Source: Amycolatopsis sp. NBC_01488 | GTDB taxonomy: Bacteria; Actinomycetota; Actinomycetes; Mycobacteriales; Pseudonocardiaceae | Assembly: GCF_036227105.1 (NCBI RefSeq) | Contig: NZ_CP109434.1 | Span: 5,986,501 to 6,050,500, forward strand | Direction of reading: 5' to 3' | DNA length: 64,000 bases | In this document: in pieces, positions 15,644 through 28,325 of the stretch | How positions within the stretch are numbered: position 1 is the stretch's first letter | Layout of the letters: each line of letters opens with the position of its first letter | Made by a program: the position numbers and the translations under genes | The notes under the pieces: model-generated | What the model was told of the DNA's origin: nothing | What the model saw: only the letters and a program-made list of their open reading frames with translations | The model's database searches: none

Positions 15644-16204
15644 TCAGCGACCCGCCGCGACCGCGGCCCGTTCGATTTCCGCGCACCGCGCCGCCCAGAA
15701 GGCCGCGTCGCGGGGCGCGGCACCGGTCGTCCCGTCGAGCTGTTCCCGCAGGATGTCCGCGTGCCCGGCGTGGCGGCCGGTTTCGGTGAGCACGTGCACC
15801 AGGACGTTGAACAGCAGCACGCCCGGACGCGGCCACCACGGCACGTGACCCGGCGAATCGACGGCCAGGGCGGCGATCGTCGCGTCGGAGTGCGCGCAGG
15901 CGCGGCGGTAGCGGTCCACGATCTCCGTGCGCGTCTCCGCCGCGGTCGCCCACATGTCGGTGCCGCGCGCGCCGGCGTCGTCCCACCGCGGCACCGGCTC
16001 GGGGAACGGCCGGTCGAACACCTCGCCGAAGTACCGCGCTTCGGTCAGCGTCAGGTGCTTGACCAGGCCGAGCAGGTTCGTGCCCGTCGAGGTCAGGGGA
16101 CGGCGGACGTCGTACTCGCCGAGCCCCTCGAGCCTCCCGACCAGCACCTCGCGGATTTCCCGCAGATCGTCGTGCAGATACCGTTTCGCGAAGTCGTCGA
16201 TCAC
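15644..16204 (-). CDS. DinB-like (DUF664) protein
   Basis: 186-residue DinB-superfamily four-helix protein of the DUF664 type. It starts with LREIREVLVGRLEGLGEYDV and has the TGTNLLGLVKHLTLTEARYF segment with the first metal-type His. The C-terminal helix LLFNVLVHVLTETGRHAGHADILREQLDG holds further His residues of the putative metal triad, and APRDAAFWAARCAEIE is typical of this subgroup. Family members include mycothiol- or bacillithiol-dependent transferases, but most DUF664 proteins have no known reaction. It lies downstream of, and co-directional with, the GH15 gene with an 18-base gap. Confidence 0.8.
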   Translation of the reverse strand: MIDDFAKRYLHDDLREIREVLVGRLEGLGEYDVRRPLTSTGTNLLGLVKHLTLTEARYFGEVFDRPFPEPVPRWDDAGARGTDMWATAAETRTEIVDRYRRACAHSDATIAALAVDSPGHVPWWPRPGVLLFNVLVHVLTETGRHAGHADILREQLDGTTGAAPRDAAFWAARCAEIERAAVAAGR

Positions 16205-16222
16205 CGTTTCCAGCCTGCCAGC

Positions 16223-19200
16223 TCACCCCACCGGCACGCCACGTACCGCGACCGGCCCGCGGGTCGGGTCCAGTTCGGCCGTCTGGTCCACTCCGGACGG
16301 CGTGAGCACGTCGAACGCCTTCGGGGCCGTCGCCGGGTCCGCCGCGCAGATCGGCGCTGTGCCGCCCGCCGCGCACAGGCCGAACGTGTACTGCCCCGCC
16401 GTCGGCGTGAACGGCCGCGCCTGGTCGGGGGAGTTGCCGTCCTGGCCGGTCAGCACCACCGCGAACGTCCAACCCGCGCCCGGTGTCCCGAACGCGGACT
16501 TCGCCACGCTCACCGTGATGTACCGCGTCGCCTGCGAAGCCTGCACAGACGGCGTCGCCAGCGAAGCGCCCGAAGCGTCGACGAGCGATGGATCCGCGAA
16601 GCCCTGTACCTCGATGCGGCGACTCCACGCGTCCTGCGCGGCGATCGAGTACGCCCGGGTCGGGAACGGCGCCGCGGTCGACGTCGCCGTCGCGGCCGGG
16701 TCGTGCGCGTAGATCGTCAGCAACTGCGCGCCCAGCGGCGAGCCGAACGTCGGCGACAGGTCGCGGACCTGCGCGCGGAACACCAGGTTCGGGCCCGCGT
16801 CGATGACCTGGAACCGCTGCAGGTCGAACGCGCCCGCGTGGAAGTCGCCCGCCGTCGGGTAGGTGTACGTGCCCGGGCCGTTGTCGTCGCCGTCCGGGTC
16901 AGCCGCGTCGAGCAGGACCGTGCCGCTGACGAAGTCCGAGCTGATCGTCTTCTGCGCGTAACCCGTCCCTGAGCCGGCGGTGGCGGCCGCCGTGACGACG
17001 TTCGCGCCCAGCGGCGTCGGCACCGTCGCGCCGAACTTCCCGTCCGCGGACGCCCGGACCGACAGCACCGACGTCGTCCCGCTGTCGGTGTTCGAGACGG
17101 CGAGGTCGACCTGGCTGCCGCCGGGCGCGGTGCCGGTGACCGCTGCGGTCGCGGCCGACACCGACGCCGGAGCGTCGAGGGTGACCGCCAGCGCGGCGGG
17201 CGGGGCGTGCGTGACGTACCGGGCGCGGACGTCGGCGGGCTGTTCGGGCAGCCGGCCGTCGGCCACGGCCCGGGCCAGCCGCACCGACTGCGACTGCGCC
17301 CAGCTCAGCGGCGCGACCGAACCGGCGGGCTGCCCGGGGGCGAAGCCGATCGACGCCGTGCGCGGGTCCGCGCCGTAAGGCGACGCCGGGACCGCCGGGT
17401 TTTCCCACGTCTGCTCGGGAATCAGCCCGGTGCCGCCGGTCTGCGCCCGCATCGCGCTCAGCAGCGCCGCCGCGCCGGCGCGGTCGCCGGTCTGCACGGC
17501 CTGTTCGCCGCGTTCGCCCGCGAGCACCGGCCAGAGGTGCCCGGACCCGGTGTTCGTCGAGGGCCACGGCGCCCCGGTCGGCGCGCAGTTCGTCGGGTCC
17601 GGTTCGTAGCAGTCGCCGTAGCCGTCCTCGCTGCCCGCCGCGGAAGTCCCGTAGCGGTACCAGCCCGGGCCGGTCGGCGTGTCCCGTTTGATCACGCGGT
17701 CCACCACGCCGAGCGACGCGGTGACGTCCGGGTCGTTCGCCGGCAGCACGCCGAGCCGGGTCAGCTCGAGGAACCCGGCGTCGACGACGGCGCGCTGGTC
17801 GGCGTCGACCGAGCCGTTGCCCAGGTTGTAGACCCACTCGGAGTCCGGGTCGCCGTTCTTGGTCAGGCGCAGGAAGTACCGCCCGCCGTACGGGCCGGTG
17901 GACGTGACCGTCCAGCCCTTGATGCTGCGCTGGAAGTGGTCCGCGGTGGCCCGGTAGACGCGGGCGCGCGCCGGGTCGCCGTTGCGGTCGGCGATCACGC
18001 CCGCCGCGACGAGTCCGGCGATCTCGGCGGCGATCGTCGAGGGGGAGTAGCCGCCCTGCTCCTCCCAGCGCTCCGAGCCGAACGCCGGGTCGTGCGCGAC
18101 GACGAAGTCCGCGGCCGCGCGGATGTGGTCGGTGTAGAGCGTCCGGTCGCGGTCGAGCCCGGCCTGCAACGCCATCAGGATCGGGTACGCGCTCTCGTCG
18201 AGCTGGTCACCACCGGAGTCGGGGGCCTTCTTCCCGTTGAGCATGGAGTTGCGCGGGAACCGGCCGTCGGGTTGCTGCTGGCGGCTGAACAGCCACCGGA
18301 CACTCGCCCGCGCGGTTTCCCGGTCACCCGCGGCGAGCAGGCCGGAGAAGCTTTCGTAGAGGTCGCGAGCGAAGATCTCGCGGTAGGACCCGAAGTAGAC
18401 GGGCTTGCCGCCCGGCGCGTCACCCGCCGAGACCGCCTGGCCCCACGGGCTGCCGAGCGACGCGACCACGGCACCGGGGAACGTCTTGTCCTCACTGGCC
18501 TTCAGCACGTTGGCCGACTGGTAGTAGGCGTCCGAATCCTTGCCCCGCAAGGGAAGCAGCCCGTCGTCGTAGTCGCGCCAGCCGCGCGCGTAGTCGCGGT
18601 AGCTCTGGTCGAACGGCGTCCGGAGGCTCGCGCCCGCGGTCTGGACCGCAGCGCGCGCGTCCGAGCCGAAGCCCAGCGCCAGCACGGCCGGCCGGCGCGG
18701 CTGCAGGTCCAGCTGCGCGGTCTGCACGACGTTGCCGTTCACCGCCGTCGACGTCGGATCGGTGAGCCGGTGGTCGCGGTCGAGCTGGGCCAGCCCGTCA
18801 CCGGCGGTGCCGGCGAAGCCGCTGGAGGTGCTGAGGAACCGGCGGTCGGCGCGCAACGCGGCGGCCAGCGGAGTGGCGTAGTCGCGGGCCGGCGCGCTCG
18901 ACACCGTGTTCGGGTCGGCGCTGACCAGCGCGCTCGTCGCGGGGTCGACGGTCGCGGTGTCGCCGCCGCCGTTGGCCGGGCCGCCACCGCCGTTGCCGTT
19001 GATGCTCGCGTCGAACCGCACGTAGACCTTGAGGTCGTTCCCGGACCCCCGCAGCGGTTCCAGGCGCGTCCGGATGAGCACGCCGGTCCGGGCCGGGTCG
19101 GTCAGGTAGTCGGTGACCAGCCGGTAGCTGCCGCTGCGCGGGGTCGACGTCACCTCGCAGGCCATCCCGCCCGCGCTGGTGCGGACCGTGTAGGTCATGT

Positions 19201-19492
19201 CCCGCGCCTGCAGGTCGGTGAACGTCCGGCCGTCGGTCACGGCGAACTGCAGCGTCTCGACGTTCGTGTTGTCGATCACCGGTGCGTAGACGTCGGACAG
19301 CACGCCGCCCGCGACCGTGAACCACGCCTTGCTGGTGGTGTTCCGGGCGGTGCCCAGGCAGTCCTTGCGGGCCAGGCCGAAGTGCGCGAGGGCACCCGGT
19401 CCCGGATCCGGGGCAGCGGCGGCTGCCGGTGCGGGAACCAGGGCCGCGGCGAGCACCGCGCACAGCACCACGGACGACGTCGACCGAGTCAT
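16223..19492 (-). CDS. secreted GH15 glucodextranase/glucoamylase-like enzyme
   Basis: 1089-residue secreted glycoside hydrolase. A Sec signal peptide (residues 1-25) is followed by an N-terminal beta-sandwich domain (about 27-290) and a GH15 (alpha/alpha)6 catalytic domain (about 300-680). The acid Glu is in GGDQLDESAYPIL, and the base Glu in HLWPVLAGERGEQ. Ig-like domain B covers about 700-800 (LAVTLDAPASVSAATAAVTG), and a glucodextranase C-like domain the last 250 (DPDGDDNGPGTYTYP onward). This four-domain order is that of Arthrobacter-type glucodextranase, which releases glucose from dextran; glucoamylase action on starch is the alternative. It is divergent from a GHKL gene. Confidence 0.9.
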   Translation of the reverse strand: MTRSTSSVVLCAVLAAALVPAPAAAAAPDPGPGALAHFGLARKDCLGTARNTTSKAWFTVAGGVLSDVYAPVIDNTNVETLQFAVTDGRTFTDLQARDMTYTVRTSAGGMACEVTSTPRSGSYRLVTDYLTDPARTGVLIRTRLEPLRGSGNDLKVYVRFDASINGNGGGGPANGGGDTATVDPATSALVSADPNTVSSAPARDYATPLAAALRADRRFLSTSSGFAGTAGDGLAQLDRDHRLTDPTSTAVNGNVVQTAQLDLQPRRPAVLALGFGSDARAAVQTAGASLRTPFDQSYRDYARGWRDYDDGLLPLRGKDSDAYYQSANVLKASEDKTFPGAVVASLGSPWGQAVSAGDAPGGKPVYFGSYREIFARDLYESFSGLLAAGDRETARASVRWLFSRQQQPDGRFPRNSMLNGKKAPDSGGDQLDESAYPILMALQAGLDRDRTLYTDHIRAAADFVVAHDPAFGSERWEEQGGYSPSTIAAEIAGLVAAGVIADRNGDPARARVYRATADHFQRSIKGWTVTSTGPYGGRYFLRLTKNGDPDSEWVYNLGNGSVDADQRAVVDAGFLELTRLGVLPANDPDVTASLGVVDRVIKRDTPTGPGWYRYGTSAAGSEDGYGDCYEPDPTNCAPTGAPWPSTNTGSGHLWPVLAGERGEQAVQTGDRAGAAALLSAMRAQTGGTGLIPEQTWENPAVPASPYGADPRTASIGFAPGQPAGSVAPLSWAQSQSVRLARAVADGRLPEQPADVRARYVTHAPPAALAVTLDAPASVSAATAAVTGTAPGGSQVDLAVSNTDSGTTSVLSVRASADGKFGATVPTPLGANVVTAAATAGSGTGYAQKTISSDFVSGTVLLDAADPDGDDNGPGTYTYPTAGDFHAGAFDLQRFQVIDAGPNLVFRAQVRDLSPTFGSPLGAQLLTIYAHDPAATATSTAAPFPTRAYSIAAQDAWSRRIEVQGFADPSLVDASGASLATPSVQASQATRYITVSVAKSAFGTPGAGWTFAVVLTGQDGNSPDQARPFTPTAGQYTFGLCAAGGTAPICAADPATAPKAFDVLTPSGVDQTAELDPTRGPVAVRGVPVG

Positions 19493-19560
19493 CCGCCCAT
19501 CCGATCACGGCGGCCCGCGGCGCACCAGAGCCGAACGCAGCAGGGAAAGCCGTTACCCGT

Positions 19561-19586
19561 GATTGAGAAATCCGACCGGTGGGTAG
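19561..19586 (+). promoter_or_regulatory. candidate SigB/SigF-type promoter
   Basis: GATT (19561-19564), 16 bases, then GGGTAG (19581-19586) fits the GNNT-N14-16-GGGTA pattern of actinobacterial general-stress sigma factors. It lies 29 bases before the GTG at 19616 of a GHKL anti-sigma-type gene. Confidence 0.45.
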
Positions 19587-19615
19587 CAAACGAACAGTCC
19601 CCCGGGGAGGTGAGC

Positions 19616-20026
19616 GTGGAAGAGCACGGATCGGACGGCTGGCGGTACCGCGGCACGATTTCGCCACGGACGCTGCCGAGCCTGCGCCGGCACCTCGTGT
19701 CGTGGCTGCGCAGACGCGCCGGCGACGAGGTCGGCAGGCAGGCCGACGACGTCGTCCTGGCCTGCTGGGAAGCGATGGCTAACGTGCTGGACCACGCCTA
19801 CCACGGCCGGCCGGGGCTGATCGACGTCCGGGCGCGGATCGACGAGGACGTCCTGATCGTCACCGTCGCCGACCAGGGCCGCTGGACGTCGGTCACCGAG
19901 CGGGCCGACGGTGGGCGCGGCCTGCGCCTGATCCAGGCGCTGGTCGACGGGCTCGACCTCCGCTCGACCGACGACGGCACGGTGATCACGCTGACCTGGC
20001 CGTTCCCGGCGCGCCGCACCGCCTGA
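19616..20026 (+). CDS. GHKL (RsbW-like) ATP-binding anti-sigma protein
   Basis: 136-residue HATPase_c_2 protein, the size of RsbW/SpoIIAB-type Ser/Thr kinases that hold sigma factors or phosphorylate STAS partners. The N box is VVLACWEAMANVLDHAY (E-x-x-x-N), the G1 box is VTVADQGRW, and the G2-like part is ADGGRGLRLIQAL. I chose GTG 19616 with GGGGAGG 5 bases upstream. A longer reading from GTG 19559 would overlap the candidate promoter. It is divergent from GH15 and convergent with the GAF-ANTAR gene (3-base gap). Its sigma or STAS partner is not identifiable from sequence. Confidence 0.85.
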   Translation: MEEHGSDGWRYRGTISPRTLPSLRRHLVSWLRRRAGDEVGRQADDVVLACWEAMANVLDHAYHGRPGLIDVRARIDEDVLIVTVADQGRWTSVTERADGGRGLRLIQALVDGLDLRSTDDGTVITLTWPFPARRTA

Positions 20027-20029
20027 GGG

Positions 20030-20749
20030 TCAGCCCGCGAGGCTGTCGACGAACCGGGTCGCGACGTCCCGGAGCTTGACGTTGGAGTTCTGCGACTCCG
20101 CGATCAGGCGCTTCATGGCGTCGTCGGCGGTGATCCCGTGCACGGCCATGAGAATGCCCTTGGCCTGCTCGATCACCGCCCGCGAGCCCATCGCCGTCTC
20201 CAGCTCGGCGGCTCGCTGCCGCGCCCGGTGGTAGCGGCGGGTCGTGCGCAGCCCGAACGAGACGATGGTGGTGTAGAGCGTGAGCAGCCGGGAGTCGGTC
20301 TCGGCGAAGCCGTGGTCGCCGAAGCCGAAGAGGTTGAGCGCGCCGCCGAGGGTGCCGTCCACGCGCAGCGGTGCGGCCAGGTAGCTGCCGACGCCGAGGG
20401 CGAGGGCGTGCTCGGTGAAGTCGGGCCACAGCGCCCCGGCCGTGGCGAGCGGCAGCCGGACGATCTCGCGGGTCTCGGCCGCGCGCAGGCACGGGCCCTC
20501 GCCCGCCGCGTACTGGACGCGGTCGATCTCGACGGCGCGGTCGTCGGTGGACGCGGCGGTTTCCGGCTCGCCGTCGCGGATCGCGGTGATGCTGGCCATG
20601 TCGGCCCCCGGCACCGCCCGGACGGCTTCGCCGCAGACGGCGTCGAGGATCTCGCGTTCGGAGGGCTCGGTCTCCAGCGCGCTCGTGAGGTCCGCCATCG
20701 CCGCGGTCAGCTCGTCGAGGTGCTCCGCCGGGATCGGGTCACCGGTCAT
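20030..20749 (-). CDS. GAF-ANTAR antitermination-type regulator
   Basis: 239-residue cytoplasmic regulator. The GAF domain is at about residues 25-170 (EREILDAVCGEAVRAVPGAD, then YAAGEGPCLRAAETREIVRL). The C-terminal ANTAR RNA-binding helices are at about 175-232 (SRAVIEQAKGILMAVHGITA, then KRLIAESQNSNVKLRDVATR). ANTAR proteins bind paired hairpins in nascent mRNA and prevent termination. The start has GGAGGTG 7 bases upstream; longer in-frame extensions upstream are rejected. A SigB-like motif lies about 184 bases upstream (20933-20956). The signal for the GAF domain is unknown. It sits next to STAS and GHKL genes of the stress cluster. Confidence 0.9.
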   Translation of the reverse strand: MTGDPIPAEHLDELTAAMADLTSALETEPSEREILDAVCGEAVRAVPGADMASITAIRDGEPETAASTDDRAVEIDRVQYAAGEGPCLRAAETREIVRLPLATAGALWPDFTEHALALGVGSYLAAPLRVDGTLGGALNLFGFGDHGFAETDSRLLTLYTTIVSFGLRTTRRYHRARQRAAELETAMGSRAVIEQAKGILMAVHGITADDAMKRLIAESQNSNVKLRDVATRFVDSLAG

Positions 20750-20932
20750 CGCGATCACCTCCGTCCCGGTTCGTGCGCGAACTTTACCCGCGGGCGGCCC
20801 GGCCTCGGCGAGCCAGGAGGCAAGCGGTGGCTCCGGCCCGGCGCTCGCTGCTGAACGTCGTGGGTTGGGCGCCGGGGCCACCTCGCGACGACCGGCAGCA
20901 CAACCCACCCGACAGTCGTCGCTGGACACCAC

Positions 20933-20956
20933 TTACCCGGTGGGCGGGCGGCCAAC
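20933..20956 (-). promoter_or_regulatory. candidate SigB/SigF-type promoter
   Basis: On the minus strand, GTTG, 14 bases, then GGGTAA. The spacing and -10 match the general-stress sigma pattern. It would drive the GAF-ANTAR gene with a leader of roughly 175 bases, and it lies just beyond the end of the STAS gene. Confidence 0.4.
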
Positions 20957-20958
20957 CC

Positions 20959-21257
20959 TCAGCGGATCACCACTTTCGCGACCTGGGCCAGGCCGGAGAC
21001 CCGCAGGACGCGGTCCAGCAGACGGGGCGCGGTCAGGCGCACGTCGTGGGTGGTGGCCCGGTCGAACAGGGCGGCCACCCCGGCGCTGTCGAGGTAGGTC
21101 ACCCCGGTCAGGTCGACGGTCAGCGCGGCGCCGTCCGCCAGCTCGCGGTCCAGGGCCGCACCGAACCCGGCCGCGTTGCTCATGTCGATCTCGCCGGTCA
21201 CGGTCAGGATCCGGTCCCCTTCGTCGCCCGCCGAGGCGACCAGCGTGAGTGCCGTCG

Positions 21258-21261
<4 letters not shown>
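20959..21261 (-). CDS. STAS-domain anti-anti-sigma factor
   Basis: 100-residue single STAS domain. The core is ILTVTGEIDMSNAAGFGAAL and the conserved loop is VTYLDSAGVAALFDRA, where the Ser of DSAG is the site phosphorylated by RsbW-type kinases. The GTG start overlaps the stop of the big fusion protein as GTGA, with GGAGG 8 bases upstream inside that gene. It is therefore co-translated with a protein that carries both a PP2C phosphatase and a GHKL kinase domain, the two opposing activities that act on such a Ser. Confidence 0.9.
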
Positions 21262-25328
<4,067 letters not shown>

Positions 25329-25389
25329 CACACTCCCGGTTCACGCGGCCCCGGGTGAGCCTACCCGCGCCGGGCGTCCGCCGCCGCGT

Positions 25390-25803
25390 TCAGCCGCCGG
25401 AGAGCCAGGTCATCGTCACCGTCGTGCCGTCCTCGCGGTGCACCTGCGCGCTGTGGTCGGCGAGGCTGTCGATGAGCAGCAGGCCGCGGCCGCGCAGCCC
25501 GTTCGTCGCGACCGGGGTGCGCCAGGCGCCGTAGTCGGTGACCGTCACCGTCAGGCGGCCGTTCTGGGTTTCGGCGCGGACATCGACCGGGCCCGCTTCG
25601 GCGTCGCGGTAGGCGTGTTCGGCGGAGTTGGCCATCGCTTCGTAGCCCGCGAGGACGACGTCCTCCTGGCGTTCTTCGGTCAGGCCGAGCGTGCGCAGCC
25701 AGTCCGCCAGCGCTTCGCGCAGCTCGGGCAGCCGGTCCGCCAGCGCCACCATGCGCCGGTGGAACGTGGCCGGGGGCGCGCCCGGGGGGCGGGGGTCGGT
25801 CAT
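25390..25803 (-). CDS. GHKL (RsbW-like) anti-sigma protein
   Basis: 137-residue HATPase_c_2 protein. The N box is DVVLAGYEAMANSAEHAYRD, the G1 box is VTVTDYGAWR, and the G2 region is NGLRGRGLLLIDSLADH. It is last in a three-gene chain, its ATG overlapping the stop of the SpoIIE phosphatase gene (ATGA). With the STAS gene at the head of the chain this forms a complete partner-switch module of antagonist, phosphatase and kinase. It is 61 bases upstream of the giant fusion gene's end-to-start gap on the same strand, but that gene has its own ribosome site. Confidence 0.88.
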   Translation of the reverse strand: MTDPRPPGAPPATFHRRMVALADRLPELREALADWLRTLGLTEERQEDVVLAGYEAMANSAEHAYRDAEAGPVDVRAETQNGRLTVTVTDYGAWRTPVATNGLRGRGLLLIDSLADHSAQVHREDGTTVTMTWLSGG

Positions 25804-27374
25804 GCTCCGTCCTCTCCGCGGTGACGCACGTGGATCAGCGCGATGTCGTCGTCGTGCCGGCCGTGGGTCAGCTCGGCCACGAGCTTGTCCCACGCCGGGC
25901 CGAGGTCGGCCGCGGCCAGTACCGCGGGAATGCCCGCCAGGAGCCATTCCACACCCAGGGTGAGGTCGCGCGTGCGGCTTTCGACCAGCCCGTCGGTGTA
26001 GAGCACCAGATCCGTGCCGCGCGGGAACCCGGTGCCGCGCTCCGGGAACTCGGAGCCGACGCCGAGCGGCTGCGCCAGCGCCTCGCCGATCTCCTCGAGT
26101 TCGCCGTCCGGGCGGACCAGGATCGCCGGCAGGTGGCCGGCGTTCGCGTAGGTCAGCGTGCCGTCGGCCGGCCGGTGCACGGCGTAGAAGCAGGTGACGA
26201 AGCTTTCGCCGAACAGCCCGCCGGTCAGTGCGGAGACGTTGCGCAGCACTTCCGACGGCGGCAGCTCGAGCAGCGCGTAGCAGCGGATGGCCGTGCGCAC
26301 CTGGCCCATCACGGTCGCGGCCGTGACGCCGTGGCCGACGACGTCGCCGATGACGAACGCGGTCGCGCCGGACGGGAGCGCGATGACGTCGAACCAGTCG
26401 CCGCCCACCTTGCTCCCGGTCGCCGCGGGCAGGTACCGGGTGAGCACGTCGAGGCCGGGGGTGGCGGGCGCGACCGGCAGCATGCTGCGCGAGAGCTCCG
26501 AAGCGAGGTTGCGCTCGCGCTCGTACAGGCGGGCGTTGTCCAGCGCGATGGCCGAGTAGGCGGCGATGCCCTCGGCGAGGTACTCGTGCCGCGCGGTGAA
26601 CCGGTCCGGCCGCGGGTGGCCGAAGAAGAACCCGCCCAGCACCTCTCCGGTGGTCGGGCTGATCACCGACACGGCCAGGTAGCTGCACACGGGCAGGTGC
26701 CCCTCCGGCATCCCGTGGTGGGGCGCGTTCTTCCCGAACCGCGGGTCCCGCGTGATGTCGGGGCTGCGGACGGTCCCGGCGCCGTCGAAGGTCGGCGCGA
26801 ACACCTCGGTGTTGCGCGGCATGGGAAACCGCTCGAACGCCTCGCGCGGCACGCCGGAAAGCGTGTACAGCGTGTAGGACTCGCCGAACTCGTCGATCAG
26901 GTTGTATAAGAACGCCCCGAACTCGGCGCCGGTCGCCCGGGTCGCCGCGTCGGTCGCGTCCTGCACGACCCGGTCGATGTCGAGCTGGGCGGTCAGCTCG
27001 CGGCCGGTGGAGTGCAGGGCGTCGAGCATCGCGGCTTCGCCGCGCAGCCGCCGTACGGTGCCCGCGAGGTGGGCGGTCGCGGCGTCGACGGCGGCCGCGA
27101 CGGCCGACGGCGTCCCGCCGACCTCTTCGGTGGTGTAGACCAGGGTGTCGTGCCCGTCGCCGGTGACGGCGACCGCGCCGGTGACCGCTCGGCCCGGCAC
27201 CAGGTCCGCCAGCACCGCCCGATCGGTCACGGCGACCGCGACGTGGTCGCCGAGCACCGCGCGCGCCTCGGCCGAGTCGAGCGGGCGGACGTCGGTGACC
27301 ACCGGGGTTCCCGAGCCGTCGACGAACGCCCGGCGCACGGCGTCGAGCAGCTCGTCGAACCCCGGGGCGGTCAT
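25800..27374 (-). CDS. GAF-SpoIIE protein phosphatase (RsbU-like)
   Basis: 524-residue cytosolic regulator. Residues 1-110 are an unassigned N-terminal domain (MTAPGFDELLDAVRRAFVDG). A GAF domain covers about 135-300 (IDRVVQDATDAATRATGAEF, then PTTGEVLGGFFFGHP). The SpoIIE/PP2C phosphatase covers about 325-520, with metal-binding GGDWFDVIAL, GDVVGHGVTAA, YTDGLVESR and HDDDIALIHV all present. It should dephosphorylate a phospho-Ser STAS protein, most likely the one encoded just upstream, whose stop overlaps this ATG. Its own stop overlaps the following GHKL gene. The signal sensed by the GAF domain is unknown. Confidence 0.9.
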   Translation of the reverse strand: MTAPGFDELLDAVRRAFVDGSGTPVVTDVRPLDSAEARAVLGDHVAVAVTDRAVLADLVPGRAVTGAVAVTGDGHDTLVYTTEEVGGTPSAVAAAVDAATAHLAGTVRRLRGEAAMLDALHSTGRELTAQLDIDRVVQDATDAATRATGAEFGAFLYNLIDEFGESYTLYTLSGVPREAFERFPMPRNTEVFAPTFDGAGTVRSPDITRDPRFGKNAPHHGMPEGHLPVCSYLAVSVISPTTGEVLGGFFFGHPRPDRFTARHEYLAEGIAAYSAIALDNARLYERERNLASELSRSMLPVAPATPGLDVLTRYLPAATGSKVGGDWFDVIALPSGATAFVIGDVVGHGVTAATVMGQVRTAIRCYALLELPPSEVLRNVSALTGGLFGESFVTCFYAVHRPADGTLTYANAGHLPAILVRPDGELEEIGEALAQPLGVGSEFPERGTGFPRGTDLVLYTDGLVESRTRDLTLGVEWLLAGIPAVLAAADLGPAWDKLVAELTHGRHDDDIALIHVRHRGEDGA

Positions 27375-27754
27375 CCGGCGGCCAGCGCCTCGGACAGCGA
27401 CGGGTAGATGGCGAGCTCGTCGGTCAGCCGGGTCAGTTCCAGCGGGCGCAGGGTGATCCGGCCGGTGGCCACCACCCGCAGCGGCGCGGAAACCGTCCGC
27501 CCGCGGTGCGCCCGCACGAGCTCGGCCATGCCGGCCGAGGCCAGGAACGTGACGCCGGTCAGGTCGATGACGAGGACGGCCGGCTCCAGGCGCGCGGCGC
27601 GTTCGGCCAGCTGCCGCAGCTTCGGTGCCAGCGCCAGGTCGAGGGCGCCGTCGACCCGCAGCACGGCCGTGCCGTCCCGGTTTTCCAGCGCCACCGTGCC
27701 CGCTGAGCTCGCCGCGTCCCCGAGTGTGTTCCCCGTCGCGTCGGTTTCGGCCAT
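27371..27754 (-). CDS. STAS-domain anti-anti-sigma factor
   Basis: 127-residue STAS protein. After a 25-residue lead comes AVLRVDGALDLALAPKLRQL, and the phospho-site loop is VTFLASAGMAELVRAHRG, with the Ser in ASAG. The C-terminal RITLRPLELTRLTDELAIYP is typical of this subgroup. It is the first gene of a coupled STAS-phosphatase-GHKL operon; its TGA overlaps the next ATG. The start is taken at ATG 27754; ATG 27763, three codons upstream, is an alternative. It is divergent from another STAS gene across 168 bases. Confidence 0.88.
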   Translation of the reverse strand: MAETDATGNTLGDAASSAGTVALENRDGTAVLRVDGALDLALAPKLRQLAERAARLEPAVLVIDLTGVTFLASAGMAELVRAHRGRTVSAPLRVVATGRITLRPLELTRLTDELAIYPSLSEALAAG

Positions 27755-27922
27755 GGCGCCCATCCTGCCTGTTCCGGGGCGGTCCGCAAAGCCGAAGGAG
27801 CCGCTGACACGGCGGTGGACGCCGGGGACCGGCATGATTGATCCCGGTTGAGCAGACAGCCTTCGTGATCACGCGCGCCCACCGGAGGTTCCGGGGGCAC
27901 TGCCGAAGGCGAGGAGAACACG

Positions 27923-28306
27923 ATGACGGAGCACATGCACAGTGAGGGCCCGGCCACCGCTGTGCCATTCGGCGAATTCCGGATCGCCCGAACGGAGCAG
28001 GGCGACGCGGTCGTCATCGAGGTGGCCGGGGACGTGGACACGACCACCGCGCCGGCCCTCGTGCAGGCCGCCGCAGAGGCGCTGGAGGCGGCACCGCCGC
28101 TGCTGGTGGTCGACCTGACCCGGGTGGAGTTCCTCGCCTCACCCGGGCTGACGGCGTTGCTGACCATCCACCGCGACGCCGGAGCCGGCACCGCGGTGCG
28201 GATCGTCGCGTCCGGCCGGGCGACCCTGCGCCCGATCCAGCTGACCGGGCTCGAGGACAGCCTCTCGCTGTTCCCGACCCGCGAGGCGGCGCTGACCGCG
28301 TCCTGA
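27923..28306 (+). CDS. STAS-domain anti-anti-sigma factor
   Basis: 127-residue STAS protein closely related to its divergent neighbour (both share the ATLRPIQLTGLEDSLSLFP-like C-terminal segment). The core is AVVIEVAGDVDTTTAPALVQ, and the phospho-site loop is VEFLASPGLTALLTIHR, with Ser followed by Pro instead of Ala. GAGGAG lies 7 bases before the ATG. It is transcribed alone, ending 19 bases before the end of a convergent GAF-SpoIIE gene. Probably one of two alternative antagonists feeding the same anti-sigma kinases. Confidence 0.9.
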   Translation: MTEHMHSEGPATAVPFGEFRIARTEQGDAVVIEVAGDVDTTTAPALVQAAAEALEAAPPLLVVDLTRVEFLASPGLTALLTIHRDAGAGTAVRIVASGRATLRPIQLTGLEDSLSLFPTREAALTAS

Positions 28307-28325
28307 AGCGCGTCCCGGCCGGGGA

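Noticed and set aside
17207..20026. A 939-codon frame ending in the GHKL domain
   Set aside because: The upstream part is antisense to the GH15 gene. A good ribosome site and a promoter motif place the start at 19616.
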